Shown: positions 1 through 9,443 of the stretch, one piece after another
Layout of the letters: each line of letters begins with the position of its first letter
How positions within the stretch are numbered: the stretch's first letter is position 1
DNA from: Candidatus Brocadia sp.
GTDB taxonomy: Bacteria > Planctomycetota > Brocadiia > Brocadiales > Brocadiaceae
Direction: 5' to 3'
NCBI GenBank assembly: GCA_011525665.1
Contig: WYAU01000088.1
Span: 43,439-107,438 of the forward strand
Length of the DNA stretch: 64,000 bases
The notes under the pieces: model-generated
What the model was told of the DNA's origin: nothing
Seen by the model: the letters and a program-made list of their open reading frames with translations, nothing else
Databases searched by the model: none
Program-made: the position numbers and the translations under genes

Positions 1-1830
1 GGGATAATTGGGCCTTAGCCGTAAGGCCTCCTCGATTTCCATAATTGCCTTATCGAATAAGCCCTTATTGGCATAGACGGTACCCAGGCAGCTATGTGCT
101 TCGGCATGATCGGGTTCGTAATGGATGGCCAGTTTAAATTCTTCCATCGAAGCGTCTAAAAGCCCCTTTCTGAAATAGGCAAGCCCCAGATTGAAGTGGG
201 CATCATAATAATGTGGTTTTAACTGAATGGCCTCTTTAAATTTTGAAATTCCTTCATCAAGACTTCCTTTGTCGATAAAGATATTACCCATATTATTACG
301 GGTAATAGCAGAATTGGGATTTACTGCCAAAACACGGTGGTATTCTTCCAACGCTTCTTTTTGCATACCTTTCTTCTGATAAGCCATCCCTAAATTGTGG
401 TGGTATTCAGGATCAGGCTCCAGAGCTATTGCCGCCTGAAACTCACGAATTGCTAAATCTATTTTATCTTCCTGAAGGTAAATCATGCCCAAATTATTAT
501 GAGCCCGGGAACTATCCGGAGAAGCCTCGATGGTTTTTGACCAGAATGTAAACTGGTCCCTCCAGCTTTTATTTCTCTTCATTGCAGACAGCGAATAGAG
601 GACAACCGGGATCAGTATCAGGCAATTTAGGAATACGGAAAATGGACTGCGGTGATTGGAATGTGAGAGATTGTGAAGGTGTGAGGGTGCGAAATTAGGG
701 CTCCCCCTTTTCCCGGCTTTCCCTATAACAACCGCGCATGCCTGTCTCCAGGTTTCCAGTAAAATGCATGATAGTACCGTGCAAAAACCTACCGAAGGGA
801 GATACAGGTATCTCTCGGCCATGATGTTGGCTATCGGGAGGATATTCATCGTAGGTATCAGGGTAACGAAAAACCAGAGGATAAAGAAAAATAGCTGTTT
901 TGCATGGCTATACAATCTGTAGGTGATTACTCCGATTGTGCTTAAAAGTGCGATGCTGCAGACAAAATTCGCGGCAAGCGGGGTTTTGGGGTGTGGTATA
1001 ATATAGTCTGCATTAAAGCTGATGGGAAAGAATAAGAGTTTTATATATGCCCCAAGAATCTTTGGCATGATTATCAGATTTACAAGGAAGCTATTGCCGG
1101 GATACATCAACTGATTTTCCAGGGGATTGTGGAGCCACACGAACCTTATAAATAAATAAAAAACGCTGACAAAGATAAATCCCGCATAAGAGACAACGAT
1201 ATTTTTTTTCATTCTTTCCGTGCCGCCGAAGACCCAGTCAAAAATACAGATAATAAAAGGTAAGGTAATCGCCATTTCCTTGGAACAGAGCGCCAAAAGG
1301 TATGAAAACAGAGAAAGGGGATACAGGTAATTGCGGATTTTAGATTCTGGATTTCGGAGCGTTGATTGAATGAACAACAAAAAAGAAGCAAGGAAAAAGA
1401 TGGTGGCCAAGAGATCCTCCCTGTAGCTAACGGCGTTTACCACTTCTGTTAAGAGAGGATGGGTGGCAAATAAGATACCCGCCAGAAAAGGAACGGGACG
1501 GTTCCTGACCAAGCGGGAAAGCAGTGTATAAACAAGTATCGCGCTTACGGTGTGGAGCAGGATATTGGTCAGGTGAAACCCAAAAGGATTAAGACGCCAT
1601 ATCGAGTAATCGATGAAGTAGGAAAGGGTAACGACTGGACGATAGGTAACTTCTCCGGAGCTGTCAAAATACTTGTGAGTAAATAAGGCCGGAAAATTTC
1701 CCCAATCCCGGATGAAGTAATTATCACTGATGGTAAAGACATCATCATAGACAAAGGCGTTGTCCAGGGAATTAAGAAAAGTTATAACCGCCAGTGCACT
1801 AATGAGTAGTATGTGTAAAATCCTTATCAT
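1..1830 (-). CDS. Polytopic membrane protein with C-terminal TPR repeats (partial, runs off left edge)
   Basis: The minus frame from ATG at 1830 stays open to base 1, so the C-terminus is missing. The first ~380 residues are hydrophobic with several predicted membrane spans. The N-terminus holds a Y-D-D-V-F-T motif about residue 27 and then RPVVTLSYFIDY, as in TMTC-like or GT39-like membrane proteins with TPR tails (family knowledge). From about base 600 down to 1 there are at least five 34-residue TPR units with the usual NNLGMIY / HNLGMAY / FNLGLAY helix-A signatures. A probable role is membrane-bound glycosyl transfer or protein-complex assembly in the envelope; the substrate cannot be inferred. 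A short low-hydrophobicity stretch near bases 650-720 looks inserted between the membrane part and the TPR part. The downstream neighbour in transcription lies outside the window. Confidence 0.8.
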   Translation of the reverse strand, partial: MIRILHILLISALAVITFLNSLDNAFVYDDVFTISDNYFIRDWGNFPALFTHKYFDSSGEVTYRPVVTLSYFIDYSIWRLNPFGFHLTNILLHTVSAILVYTLLSRLVRNRPVPFLAGILFATHPLLTEVVNAVSYREDLLATIFFLASFLLFIQSTLRNPESKIRNYLYPLSLFSYLLALCSKEMAITLPFIICIFDWVFGGTERMKKNIVVSYAGFIFVSVFYLFIRFVWLHNPLENQLMYPGNSFLVNLIIMPKILGAYIKLLFFPISFNADYIIPHPKTPLAANFVCSIALLSTIGVITYRLYSHAKQLFFFILWFFVTLIPTMNILPIANIMAERYLYLPSVGFCTVLSCILLETWRQACAVVIGKAGKRGSPNFAPSHLHNLSHSNHRSPFSVFLNCLILIPVVLYSLSAMKRNKSWRDQFTFWSKTIEASPDSSRAHNNLGMIYLQEDKIDLAIREFQAAIALEPDPEYHHNLGMAYQKKGMQKEALEEYHRVLAVNPNSAITRNNMGNIFIDKGSLDEGISKFKEAIQLKPHYYDAHFNLGLAYFRKGLLDASMEEFKLAIHYEPDHAEAHSCLGTVYANKGLFDKAIMEIEEALRLRPNYP

Positions 1831-1844
1831 GATCAATGGGGCAC

Positions 1845-2246
1845 TTAAAATTCATAGAAATTCAACCCGGTTTCTTTTCCAATGACCTCGAAATGTCTAT
1901 CCAGAGTTAAGAGTTTTGCATTATTTGAACTTGCAGTTACCGAAATGTAACAGTCCGAAAGTCCAACTACCTTTCCTTTCTGTCGGAGTAAAGAGGATAA
2001 CTCGCCGGCTTTTCTCCACAGTTCTATAGTTTCTGGAAGAAAATCAAACACGTACAAAAACTCCTTTAAGACGTCAAACCCCTTTCGGGACTTTGCACCC
2101 TGTAACAACTCAGCAAGCACAATTCCCACACAACAAACCCTGGCATCATCTGTTAACTCCAGAACCACCCTATAATAGGGGTCTTTTTTCCTAAAAAACT
2201 CAATCCATGCCGATGTGTCGACCAAAACCTTATCCGAGTCTTTCAT
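1845..2246 (-). CDS. PIN-domain ribonuclease, VapC-like, without visible antitoxin
   Basis: About 133 residues from ATG 2246; a GTG at 2270 would add eight. PIN-domain acidic positions are visible: VDTSAWIEF near the N-terminus, the E of LAELLQGA, the D of GLSDCYI and the D of LTLDRHF. These match the metal-binding residues of VapC-type RNases (family knowledge). VapC toxins are normally encoded right after a VapB antitoxin. Here only ~70 bases separate the start from the permease gene upstream, and they hold nothing longer than a 9-codon frame. The gene ends 15 bases before the start of the TPR membrane protein, so the two may be co-transcribed. It is either an orphan toxin or a PIN nuclease with a housekeeping role. 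Confidence 0.8.
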   Translation of the reverse strand: MKDSDKVLVDTSAWIEFFRKKDPYYRVVLELTDDARVCCVGIVLAELLQGAKSRKGFDVLKEFLYVFDFLPETIELWRKAGELSSLLRQKGKVVGLSDCYISVTASSNNAKLLTLDRHFEVIGKETGLNFYEF

Positions 2247-2314
2247 CTTCGTGCCTGAGTTTGTCTGCACATTTTATGAATATTTATGCTACCTTTCAAG
2301 CGAATTCATGTAAC

Positions 2315-3625
2315 TCATTTCCTCTTAAAATAAAACGGTAACGACACAACGATTGCTATCGCCGTGGCCGCTATTACCGCTAGTTCTACATGGAATATCA
2401 ACCAACCGCAGATTGCCAATGCAAGGAGGGGAACCGAGTACCCCCCGGGTATCTTGTAGCCCCTCTCCCGCTCCGGCCTCCTCCTCAGGATAATGACGGC
2501 CAGGCAGGTGGGGATATACTGAAGGATACTTACCATAACGCTTGCCGCTATCAGGTAGTGAAAACTTCCTGTCAGGCTTAATAAAAGTGTTAAGCCGGTA
2601 TTAACCGCAATAGCCATGTAGGGGGTATGGTATGTAGGGTGTATTTTGGAAAATATTCCGGGAAGAAATCCATCAGCAGAAAGCACATAAAGACTCCGGG
2701 GACTGGTCAGGGCAATTCCGGCGTTAACACCGCCGATAGAGAGTATTGCGCCTGTGCTGATAATTACGCCGCCCGTGGTCCCCATAAAATATCTTGCCGC
2801 GTCGGCTAACGGTTTATCCGATGTGGCTAGCCCCGGGAATGTCTCCGTAGCCACAATCTGAATGATAAGATATAAACCCGTAACGATCATCAGCACCCAA
2901 AACAATACGCGCGGAATGTCCCTTTGCGGATGCCGCATTTCTCCGGCGGGCACTGCGACAAACTCGAATCCCGTATAGGCATATAAAGCCATAAGAACCG
3001 CTACACTGAAATTGCCATGGGTGAATTCTTTCAGGCCTCCGCCGGTGAAAAGGGACTTGCCGTATTCCCCTCTTTCTGGAGAGGGGAAGGGGGGGGACGC
3101 GCTCTGCATAAAAAATAATCCCACGCCAACAAAGATAAGCAGGGACAGGAGCTTCCCGATGGTAAAAAAATTAATGGTTTTTGCCCCGGGTTTTACCCCA
3201 AAATAATTAATAGCCCCCAATCCTATAATAAGGAATGCAACGATTGGTTTACTTACCCACGCATTGTCTGTGGGGAGGAAATAGCTGAGATACAGTCCAA
3301 AGCCGCTGGCAACCGAGGACCATCCAATAAGAGACGAAAGCCACATTATCCATCCTATCAAAAAACCTGCAAACGGGCCAAATGTATCTTTTGCATAGAG
3401 ATATGCCCCCCCCGTTGTGGCGTACATACTTCCCATCTCTGCAAAGCAAAGGGCAATGGCAAAGCAAAGTGCTCCACACAGGGGAAAAACCCAGAGCGCT
3501 GCGTTTCCGGCAAGGGAATAGAGTTGTCCGGGCAACAAAAAAATGCCGGCCCCTATCACACTGTTAATCCCTAAACAAATTACATCAAAAAACCCTAAAG
3601 TCCTGATTAAAACATGTTTTTGCAT
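2315..3625 (-). CDS. APC-family amino acid/polyamine permease
   Basis: 436 residues with about 12 hydrophobic segments. The first span carries the APC signature G-x-N-S-V-I-G-A-G-I-F (around residues 19-29), which forms the unwound substrate-binding helix in this superfamily (AdiC/LeuT-like transporters). It is predicted to import or exchange amino acids across the cytoplasmic membrane; the substrate is unknown. A proline/glycine-rich stretch around residues 175-205 interrupts the usual loop. It is encoded by a GC-rich patch with a perfect 8-bp inverted repeat (3065-3088), which looks like an in-frame insertion. The stop codon is followed within 70 bases by the PIN gene on the same strand. 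Confidence 0.88.
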   Translation of the reverse strand: MQKHVLIRTLGFFDVICLGINSVIGAGIFLLPGQLYSLAGNAALWVFPLCGALCFAIALCFAEMGSMYATTGGAYLYAKDTFGPFAGFLIGWIMWLSSLIGWSSVASGFGLYLSYFLPTDNAWVSKPIVAFLIIGLGAINYFGVKPGAKTINFFTIGKLLSLLIFVGVGLFFMQSASPPFPSPERGEYGKSLFTGGGLKEFTHGNFSVAVLMALYAYTGFEFVAVPAGEMRHPQRDIPRVLFWVLMIVTGLYLIIQIVATETFPGLATSDKPLADAARYFMGTTGGVIISTGAILSIGGVNAGIALTSPRSLYVLSADGFLPGIFSKIHPTYHTPYMAIAVNTGLTLLLSLTGSFHYLIAASVMVSILQYIPTCLAVIILRRRPERERGYKIPGGYSVPLLALAICGWLIFHVELAVIAATAIAIVVSLPFYFKRK

Positions 3626-3660
3626 AAAGGCGGTTTTGTTTGATGGTTTATAATTTCGGG

Positions 3661-3688
3661 TTGACGGATAGCCATTATGCTATATAAT
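3661..3688 (+). promoter_or_regulatory. Predicted sigma70-type promoter for the TPR lipoprotein gene
   Basis: TTGACG at 3661-3666 and TATAAT at 3683-3688 with a 16-base spacer. It lies in the divergent gap between the permease and the TPR gene and would give a leader of about 195 bases before the start at 3891. Confidence 0.5.
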
Positions 3689-3890
3689 TTGTTCTTACGT
3701 GTTTGCTTTGGGGATAAAAAATGAAACATCTATGAGTCTCCGGCACACAAAGAGACAGAGTAATTTAAAATTCAAAATTACCTTATTGTAATATTTATTT
3801 GTGGGTTTTGCCTGTAATTTTTATTTTTTCCTTTTGAATTTTCATTGTGCTTAACCATGTTAACTTTTTTACGAAAGATAGCGAATCTTT

Positions 3891-4832
3891 ATGGCCTGTT
3901 ATAAACGTTACATCTGCTTCCTGTTTTTCCTCCCCGTATTTCTTTTCTGCAGTAATCTTGGTTGCGGGAAAAAAGAATCCGATACACAATCCGCCCCCCC
4001 CCATGCGGCCGCCATCGGGCGTGAAGGAGAAAATCCTTCTGTCCATAAGAAAACGATGGTAGACGAAGAAATTGAAAGAAACCAAAGGCTTCTGAAAACC
4101 AACCCGAACGATGCGGTGGCTTATTATAATCTGGGGTTATTGTATAATGAGAAGGGCATGCTCGATGAATCCCTGTCTGCTTACCGGAAGGCATCAGAAC
4201 TCAATCCCGCAATGATAGAATCCCTTATTGGGCAGGGGAATATTCTCAATAAGAAAGGGAAATCTGATGAAGCAATTGCCTTCTTTCAAAAAGCCCTCGA
4301 TATTGATTCCCATTATGCAGAGGCACATGAGGGATTGGGGCTTGTATATGTACACAAAAAGCAGGAGGAGGATGCGATCAGGTCATTTCGCAGGGCTATT
4401 GATCTGAATCCCGGCCTTGTGAATTCACGGTACAATCTTGGCATCCTTTATACAAAAAAGGCTCAATTCAGTGATGCTGTGGCAGAATGGACAAAGGCCA
4501 TCGAAATTAACCCGCAAAAGATAGAGATATATTACAATTTGGGTATAGCCTATACGAAACTTGGAAAGCTGGATGACGCTATTTCTGTGTGGCAAAAGGC
4601 ATTGACGATACGTCCCGAAATGGCAGACCTTCATTATGCCATAGGGCTTGTATACAAAGAAAAAGGAGACTTTACGAATGCGGAGGCGTCTCTTAAAAAG
4701 ACGCTTGAGGTCAATCCCAATTTGGCGGAGGTTCACAAGGTGCTGGAAGAATTATATCGTTCGAAGGGGATGTACGGTGATGCTGACCGCGAGGCGGAGC
4801 TTTACAAAAGCAGATCCAGCCCGCACCACTAA
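3891..4832 (+). CDS. TPR-repeat lipoprotein
   Basis: 313 residues. The N-terminus has a short basic region, a hydrophobic stretch and S-N-L-G-C around residue 25, a plausible lipobox, so it is probably exported and lipid-anchored. After a low-complexity linker, residues ~65-300 form about seven consecutive TPR units with recurring YYNLGLLY / YNLGILY / YYNLGIAY helices. TPR arrays bind other proteins, so a scaffold or assembly role is likely; no catalytic motif is visible. Only 8 bases separate its stop from anmK, suggesting one operon. The Shine-Dalgarno sequence before ATG 3891 is weak, so the start is moderately certain. Confidence 0.8.
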   Translation: MACYKRYICFLFFLPVFLFCSNLGCGKKESDTQSAPPHAAAIGREGENPSVHKKTMVDEEIERNQRLLKTNPNDAVAYYNLGLLYNEKGMLDESLSAYRKASELNPAMIESLIGQGNILNKKGKSDEAIAFFQKALDIDSHYAEAHEGLGLVYVHKKQEEDAIRSFRRAIDLNPGLVNSRYNLGILYTKKAQFSDAVAEWTKAIEINPQKIEIYYNLGIAYTKLGKLDDAISVWQKALTIRPEMADLHYAIGLVYKEKGDFTNAEASLKKTLEVNPNLAEVHKVLEELYRSKGMYGDADREAELYKSRSSPHH

Positions 4833-4840
4833 ACCCAAAG

Positions 4841-6106
4841 ATGTCACATCAACTCCTGCGGTTACAGCGTAAAAACCCCAAAAGAATAATCGGTCTCATG
4901 GCGGGCACATCGGTGGACGGTATTGATGCCTGTCTTGCGGAAATTACGGGGAACGGAACGGATACAAAGACAAACATACTGGATTTTGAGACCTATCCGT
5001 ATCACGCGGCAACCCGTAGCGCCATCCTTGAAGCCTGTAATCCTGAAACGGGCACCGTAGATAAGATTTGCCGGCTCAATTTTTACCTCGGAAAACTCTT
5101 TGCAGATGCGGCTAAATCCATTGCAAACAAGGCGCGGGTTCCTCTCGCGGATATTGATCTTATCGGCTCACACGGGCAGACGATCTACCACGTGCCTGAT
5201 TCACCGGCGAAATGTCCTTCACCACAGCATGAAAATGAGATCGGATGGCAGGGGTCAGGGGAAAGAGGGAAGGCATGGGCGTCCGGATACAGAGGCCGTT
5301 CTACCCTTCAAATCGGTGAACCTTCCGTCATTGCTCAGGAAACGGGCGTTACTACCGTTGCTGACTTTCGCCCGCGGGACATAGCGGCCGGGGGGCAAGG
5401 CGCACCCCTCGTTCCGTACGTCGATTTCATTCTCTTTCGGGACAGGGATAAGGGACGCGCCTTGCAAAATATCGGGGGGATCGCCAACGTTACCTTTTTG
5501 CCTCCTGACTGTGGCATTCACGATGTTATTGCCTTTGACACGGGTCCCGGAAACATGATAATTGATCGCATCACGGAACTTATCACAAACAACGCATCTC
5601 ACTTCGATGAGGGTGGCAGGCTTGCTGCAACAGGTTTGGTAAACAAAAGGCTTTTGGATTCCCTTCTTGCGCATCCGTATCTTGTAAAGCCGCCTCCGAA
5701 AACTACCGGAAGGGAGGAGTTCGGGCGGCCATATGCGGATAACCTTTACAGAGATGCCGTATGCTCAGGCATTGAAGGACCGGATATCCTGGCAACCGTT
5801 ACCGTGTTTACGACGCGCACCATTGCGGACAGTTACGCGCGGTGGATTTTACCAAGGCATCCCATATCAGAAATAATTATTTCTGGTGGCGGAACTTATA
5901 ATACGACCCTTATGAAATTTCTTGTCCAATATTTTCCGTCTTCCGTTACAATACATTCCATCAGTACCTTTGGTATTGCGCCCAACGCAAAGGAGGCTCT
6001 TGCATTTGCTATCCTGGCCAACGAGACAATTTCCGGAAATCCCAACAATATCCCCGGCGCTACGGGGGCAAAGGGAGCGGTGATTATGGGAAAGATTATA
6101 CCATAA
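4841..6106 (+). CDS. anmK: Anhydro-N-acetylmuramic acid kinase
   Basis: 421 residues. AnmK phosphorylates and opens 1,6-anhydro-MurNAc to MurNAc-6-phosphate during peptidoglycan recycling in the cytoplasm. Visible signatures are IGLMAGTSVDGIDA (phosphate loop, ~residues 17-30), GSHGQTIYH (~109-117), LQIGEPSVIA (~155-164), DTGPGNMIID and the C-terminal ISGGGTYN. The protein is longer than the usual ~370 residues. Most of the excess is a hydrophilic insert at ~120-152 between the GSHGQT and LQIGEP motifs, in a surface-loop position, so activity may be retained. Its presence fits a cell with a peptidoglycan wall. It sits 8 bases behind the TPR lipoprotein gene. Confidence 0.92.
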   Translation: MSHQLLRLQRKNPKRIIGLMAGTSVDGIDACLAEITGNGTDTKTNILDFETYPYHAATRSAILEACNPETGTVDKICRLNFYLGKLFADAAKSIANKARVPLADIDLIGSHGQTIYHVPDSPAKCPSPQHENEIGWQGSGERGKAWASGYRGRSTLQIGEPSVIAQETGVTTVADFRPRDIAAGGQGAPLVPYVDFILFRDRDKGRALQNIGGIANVTFLPPDCGIHDVIAFDTGPGNMIIDRITELITNNASHFDEGGRLAATGLVNKRLLDSLLAHPYLVKPPPKTTGREEFGRPYADNLYRDAVCSGIEGPDILATVTVFTTRTIADSYARWILPRHPISEIIISGGGTYNTTLMKFLVQYFPSSVTIHSISTFGIAPNAKEALAFAILANETISGNPNNIPGATGAKGAVIMGKIIP

Positions 6107-6114
6107 GTATTTCC

Positions 6115-6144
6115 TTGCTAAATATTTCTCCTGTTTATTATACT
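6115..6144 (+). promoter_or_regulatory. Possible promoter for the S41 protease gene
   Basis: TTGCTA at 6115-6120 and TATACT at 6139-6144 with an 18-base spacer, about 155 bases before the start at 6301. The -10 box is good and the -35 box moderate. Confidence 0.35.
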
Positions 6145-6300
6145 TGTTTTATAGCGAAAGACAAACGAAAGCGGCCTGCGGAAGAAAAAGTCTTGGAAAA
6201 AATACCCCCGCGCCGGATGAATTAAGTAAGGGAAAAGGGGTACCGCGCTTTTTCTGTGGATAATTATGTTTATATCATTTTTCGACAAAAGGGATCTCGC

Positions 6301-9300
6301 ATGAAATCAAAATTTACCTTTAACTATTTGCCGACAATATTCTTTTCCTTATTTTCTATTTTCTTCCTTTTCACGGGCTTCCATACGGCCTTTGCTCTTG
6401 AACAACGGTTTGAAAAGCGGGCGACAAAAGAAGATGCGGGTTATAAATTCCGTTTGCCCGGGATTGTAAGTTCCTATGTCAACCGGCTGTATGTAGACCC
6501 TGAACGCATTAAAACCGTCGAAATGCTCAAAGAGGCGCTTTCGTGGGAGGAAAGGATTATACCCGAAGTATTGGTTGACTTTCCTGAAGGCGCCAAGACG
6601 GGAAAGGTGACCGTGGATGATGTTTCAAAGGCCTATGATTTGGCCAAAATTAATCGCCCCAAGGACATGATCGAGATTCTCCAGGATGCCCTTACCTTCA
6701 TAAACACAAACCGCCAGACTACAGAAATCCTTACTGCCAGTGATATTGAATATACTGCAATTAACGGTATGCTGACACAACTGGATCCGCACTCCGTTAT
6801 CCTGCCGCCTAAGGAATTCAGCGAATTCAAGATAGGCACGACAGGCAAATTTGGGGGGTTGGGGATGGTGGTCGGTTTACGGGAAGGCGTACTTACGGTA
6901 ATATCACCGATTGAGGGCACCCCGGCAGCGAGGGCCGGCATGAAGGCTGGAGACAAGATTATTGAAATTGACGGGGAGTCCACCGTCAACATGAACCTCA
7001 CGGAATCGGTTGGAAAATTACGCGGCGATCCGGGAACAACCGTTACGCTCTCCGTTGTAACCGAAAAGTCAGCACAACCTGCGCTGTTTACTCTCAAACG
7101 GGAAATTATTGTTATCCCTACGGTAGAGTCTGCATCCCTGGAGGATAATTTGGGCTATATAAAGATAAGAAATTTTCAGGACGATACCTCTCAGTGTCTC
7201 AATGAACACCTGAAACATTTGAAAGCATCCAATAATAAGTTGAAGGGATTAATTATTGACATGAGAAATAACTCCGGGGGGCTCCTGGATCAGGCAATAG
7301 AAGTTGCAGATAAATTTCTCGAGAGCGGCACAATTGTCGTTACGGTTGGTCCAAGTGGCCACCCCAGGGAGATACAGGATGCGAGAAAAACGGATACTGA
7401 CGAGGCCCTTTACCCCATTGTCGTGCTCGTCGATGCCGGAAGCGCCTCGGGCGCAGAAATTGTCGCAGGGGCGCTGAAAGAAAACGACCGTGCCGTAATT
7501 GTAGGCGACAGGAGCTTTGGCAAGGGTTCCGTGCAGCAGCTTATTGAGCTTATGGATGGTTCGGCGTTAAAATTAACCATTGCCAAATACCTTACCCCTT
7601 TGTCCACAGATATTCAGTCGGTTGGCATTACGCCGGATATAAAGCTCGTTCCTGTAACCGTTGCAAAAGACAATATTAATCTCTTTCGCGGCATCGTCGC
7701 CCTTCGGGAAGAAGACCTCAAGCAGCATCTCGATGAACACCGCAAAGACGAGGCTCCGTTTGCCATAGTCAAGTATTATTTGGAGACCAAGGAAAAGGAT
7801 AAGGCAGAAGAACCGGAAGAAGAGGCGGGAGATCCTTACAAACTGCCTGATTTTAATACGGACTTCCATGTCATTTTTGCCAAAAAATTGCTTGTGAACG
7901 CACCTGCCTGGCAGCGTGAGACATTTTTGCGAAATTCTTCATCCACGATAGAGGAAATTGCCCGGTCAGAGGAAGAGAAAATTGCCCGGGAGCTTCAAAA
8001 ATTTGATATTGATTGGTCTACCGGCACAAGCACGGGAAAGGCAAAAACGAATGTCTCATTTTCCACAAATCCCGCAAACGGGAAGGTAAAGGCCGGCGAC
8101 AAGATCACCCTTACCATAAATGTGTCAAATGTTGGAGAAACACCCTTGTATCAGTTGCGGGGGATCTCGACGAGTAAAAACGGGCTCTTCGACAAGCTCG
8201 AATTTATCCTCGGCAAGGTCGGGCCGGGAAGCGTGAAATCGTATTCCACAACGATTGAAATTCCCAAAAACTCTCTTGATAGAGAAGACGAAGTTATCGT
8301 CAAATTCGAAGAATTGAACGGCAGGAACCCTAAGGACGTTAAATTTAACATCATTACGGAAGCGCTCCTGAGGCCGCTTTTTGCATATTCCTATCAGATT
8401 CTGGATACCGTAAAGGACTCTTCAAAGAACAACGGTGACGGGTTAATACAGACAGGTGAGGATATTGACCTCCTTGTCTTCGTAAAAAACATGGGAGAAG
8501 GAACTGCTGAAAAAAATGTAGTTACCCTTAAAGACCTGAGCAATAAAGAAGTTTTTATAAAAAATGGCAGGGCTGAGATAGGGACATTGGAACCCGGAGA
8601 GATAAAAGAGGCGAAACTGTCTTTCATTGTAAAAGAAACAATGCATTCGGATAAGTTCAGTGTGGATGTGGTTGTTTCCGAGATGATTTTTGGGACGTTC
8701 CTAACCAACAAACTTACCTTCCCCGTCGTAGCAAACAAATCTAAAATAATACAGGCTTCGGGTTTTGTGAAAGTGGCGAAAAATCGTACTTCACTTTACG
8801 GCGGCATGTCGTTTGATTCGCCGATATTGTCCATCATGAAAGAAGGCGCTTGTCTGGCGTATAATGCAAAAAATCCGGAATGGTTCCGAATAACCCTTCC
8901 GGGCGATCGCTACGGATGGGTATCAGCAAAAGATGTTGCCGAAGTGGATGACGCGGTGGTCGAACCGGGCGCTTTAGAGCCCTTTCTGCAACGAGTGCCG
9001 CCGGTAATTACCTTGAGCAAATCCTTGTCGAATGTATTATTTGGAAACGAACAGTTACCGTTATCAGCTACGATCGAGGATGATAGCTACGTGAAACATG
9101 CCTACGTGCTGATTAACAATGATAAGGTCTTTTTCAAATCCAATAAATTTCTTACACTGAAAGGGCAGGCGCGGCTGGAAATAACCACAGAACTCCCTCT
9201 CAAGGAAGGACCTAACGTTGTAACGATCGTCGCGCGCGATGATCATGACCTTGTTACCGTCAAGTCATTTATTGCGACACGAGGCATCACTGTCGCAAAA

Positions 9301-9309
9301 GGGCTATGA
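6301..9309 (+). CDS. Exported S41 (C-terminal processing) protease with PDZ and extra C-terminal domains
   Basis: 1002 residues from ATG 6301, chosen because a Sec signal peptide (MKSKF, hydrophobic core, ALEQ cleavage region) begins there and a purine-rich site precedes it. In-frame ATG 6256 would add 15 non-signal residues. A PDZ domain spans about residues 170-255. The S41 core follows with MRNNSGGLLDQA, catalytic Ser383 in GSASGAEI and Lys408 in FGKGSVQQL; the 25-residue spacing is typical of Prc/CtpA Ser-Lys dyads. Family members are usually 400-700 residues. Here about 500 more residues carry beta-rich, CARDB-like segments and an SH3-like segment (RTSLYGG to YGWVSAKDV), probably for substrate or wall binding. 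The likely role is periplasmic processing of envelope proteins. Confidence 0.88.
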   Translation: MKSKFTFNYLPTIFFSLFSIFFLFTGFHTAFALEQRFEKRATKEDAGYKFRLPGIVSSYVNRLYVDPERIKTVEMLKEALSWEERIIPEVLVDFPEGAKTGKVTVDDVSKAYDLAKINRPKDMIEILQDALTFINTNRQTTEILTASDIEYTAINGMLTQLDPHSVILPPKEFSEFKIGTTGKFGGLGMVVGLREGVLTVISPIEGTPAARAGMKAGDKIIEIDGESTVNMNLTESVGKLRGDPGTTVTLSVVTEKSAQPALFTLKREIIVIPTVESASLEDNLGYIKIRNFQDDTSQCLNEHLKHLKASNNKLKGLIIDMRNNSGGLLDQAIEVADKFLESGTIVVTVGPSGHPREIQDARKTDTDEALYPIVVLVDAGSASGAEIVAGALKENDRAVIVGDRSFGKGSVQQLIELMDGSALKLTIAKYLTPLSTDIQSVGITPDIKLVPVTVAKDNINLFRGIVALREEDLKQHLDEHRKDEAPFAIVKYYLETKEKDKAEEPEEEAGDPYKLPDFNTDFHVIFAKKLLVNAPAWQRETFLRNSSSTIEEIARSEEEKIARELQKFDIDWSTGTSTGKAKTNVSFSTNPANGKVKAGDKITLTINVSNVGETPLYQLRGISTSKNGLFDKLEFILGKVGPGSVKSYSTTIEIPKNSLDREDEVIVKFEELNGRNPKDVKFNIITEALLRPLFAYSYQILDTVKDSSKNNGDGLIQTGEDIDLLVFVKNMGEGTAEKNVVTLKDLSNKEVFIKNGRAEIGTLEPGEIKEAKLSFIVKETMHSDKFSVDVVVSEMIFGTFLTNKLTFPVVANKSKIIQASGFVKVAKNRTSLYGGMSFDSPILSIMKEGACLAYNAKNPEWFRITLPGDRYGWVSAKDVAEVDDAVVEPGALEPFLQRVPPVITLSKSLSNVLFGNEQLPLSATIEDDSYVKHAYVLINNDKVFFKSNKFLTLKGQARLEITTELPLKEGPNVVTIVARDDHDLVTVKSFIATRGITVAKGL

Positions 9310-9336
9310 CCGCCATTCCCCATAATTCTTTACTGT

Positions 9337-9382
9337 CCCAACGTGCGGGAGTGAGAATGTCCGTTCATCCTCGCACGTTGGG
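9337..9382 (+). terminator. Inverted repeat between convergent genes, possible bidirectional terminator
   Basis: The arms at 9337-9351 and 9370-9382 pair over about 13 bp (CCCAACGTGCG against its complement, one bulge) around an 18-base loop. It lies between the convergent ends of the protease gene and sat. There is no strong T run, so termination is inferred from position. Confidence 0.45.
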
Positions 9383-9443
9383 GCAAGAATTGCATCATCA
9401 TCGCGCAGGGTCTGTGGGCAGTTGGCAAAGTGATTATTGACGG

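Noticed and set aside
8394..8738. 114-residue minus-strand frame
   Set aside because: Antisense shadow of the S41 protease gene.
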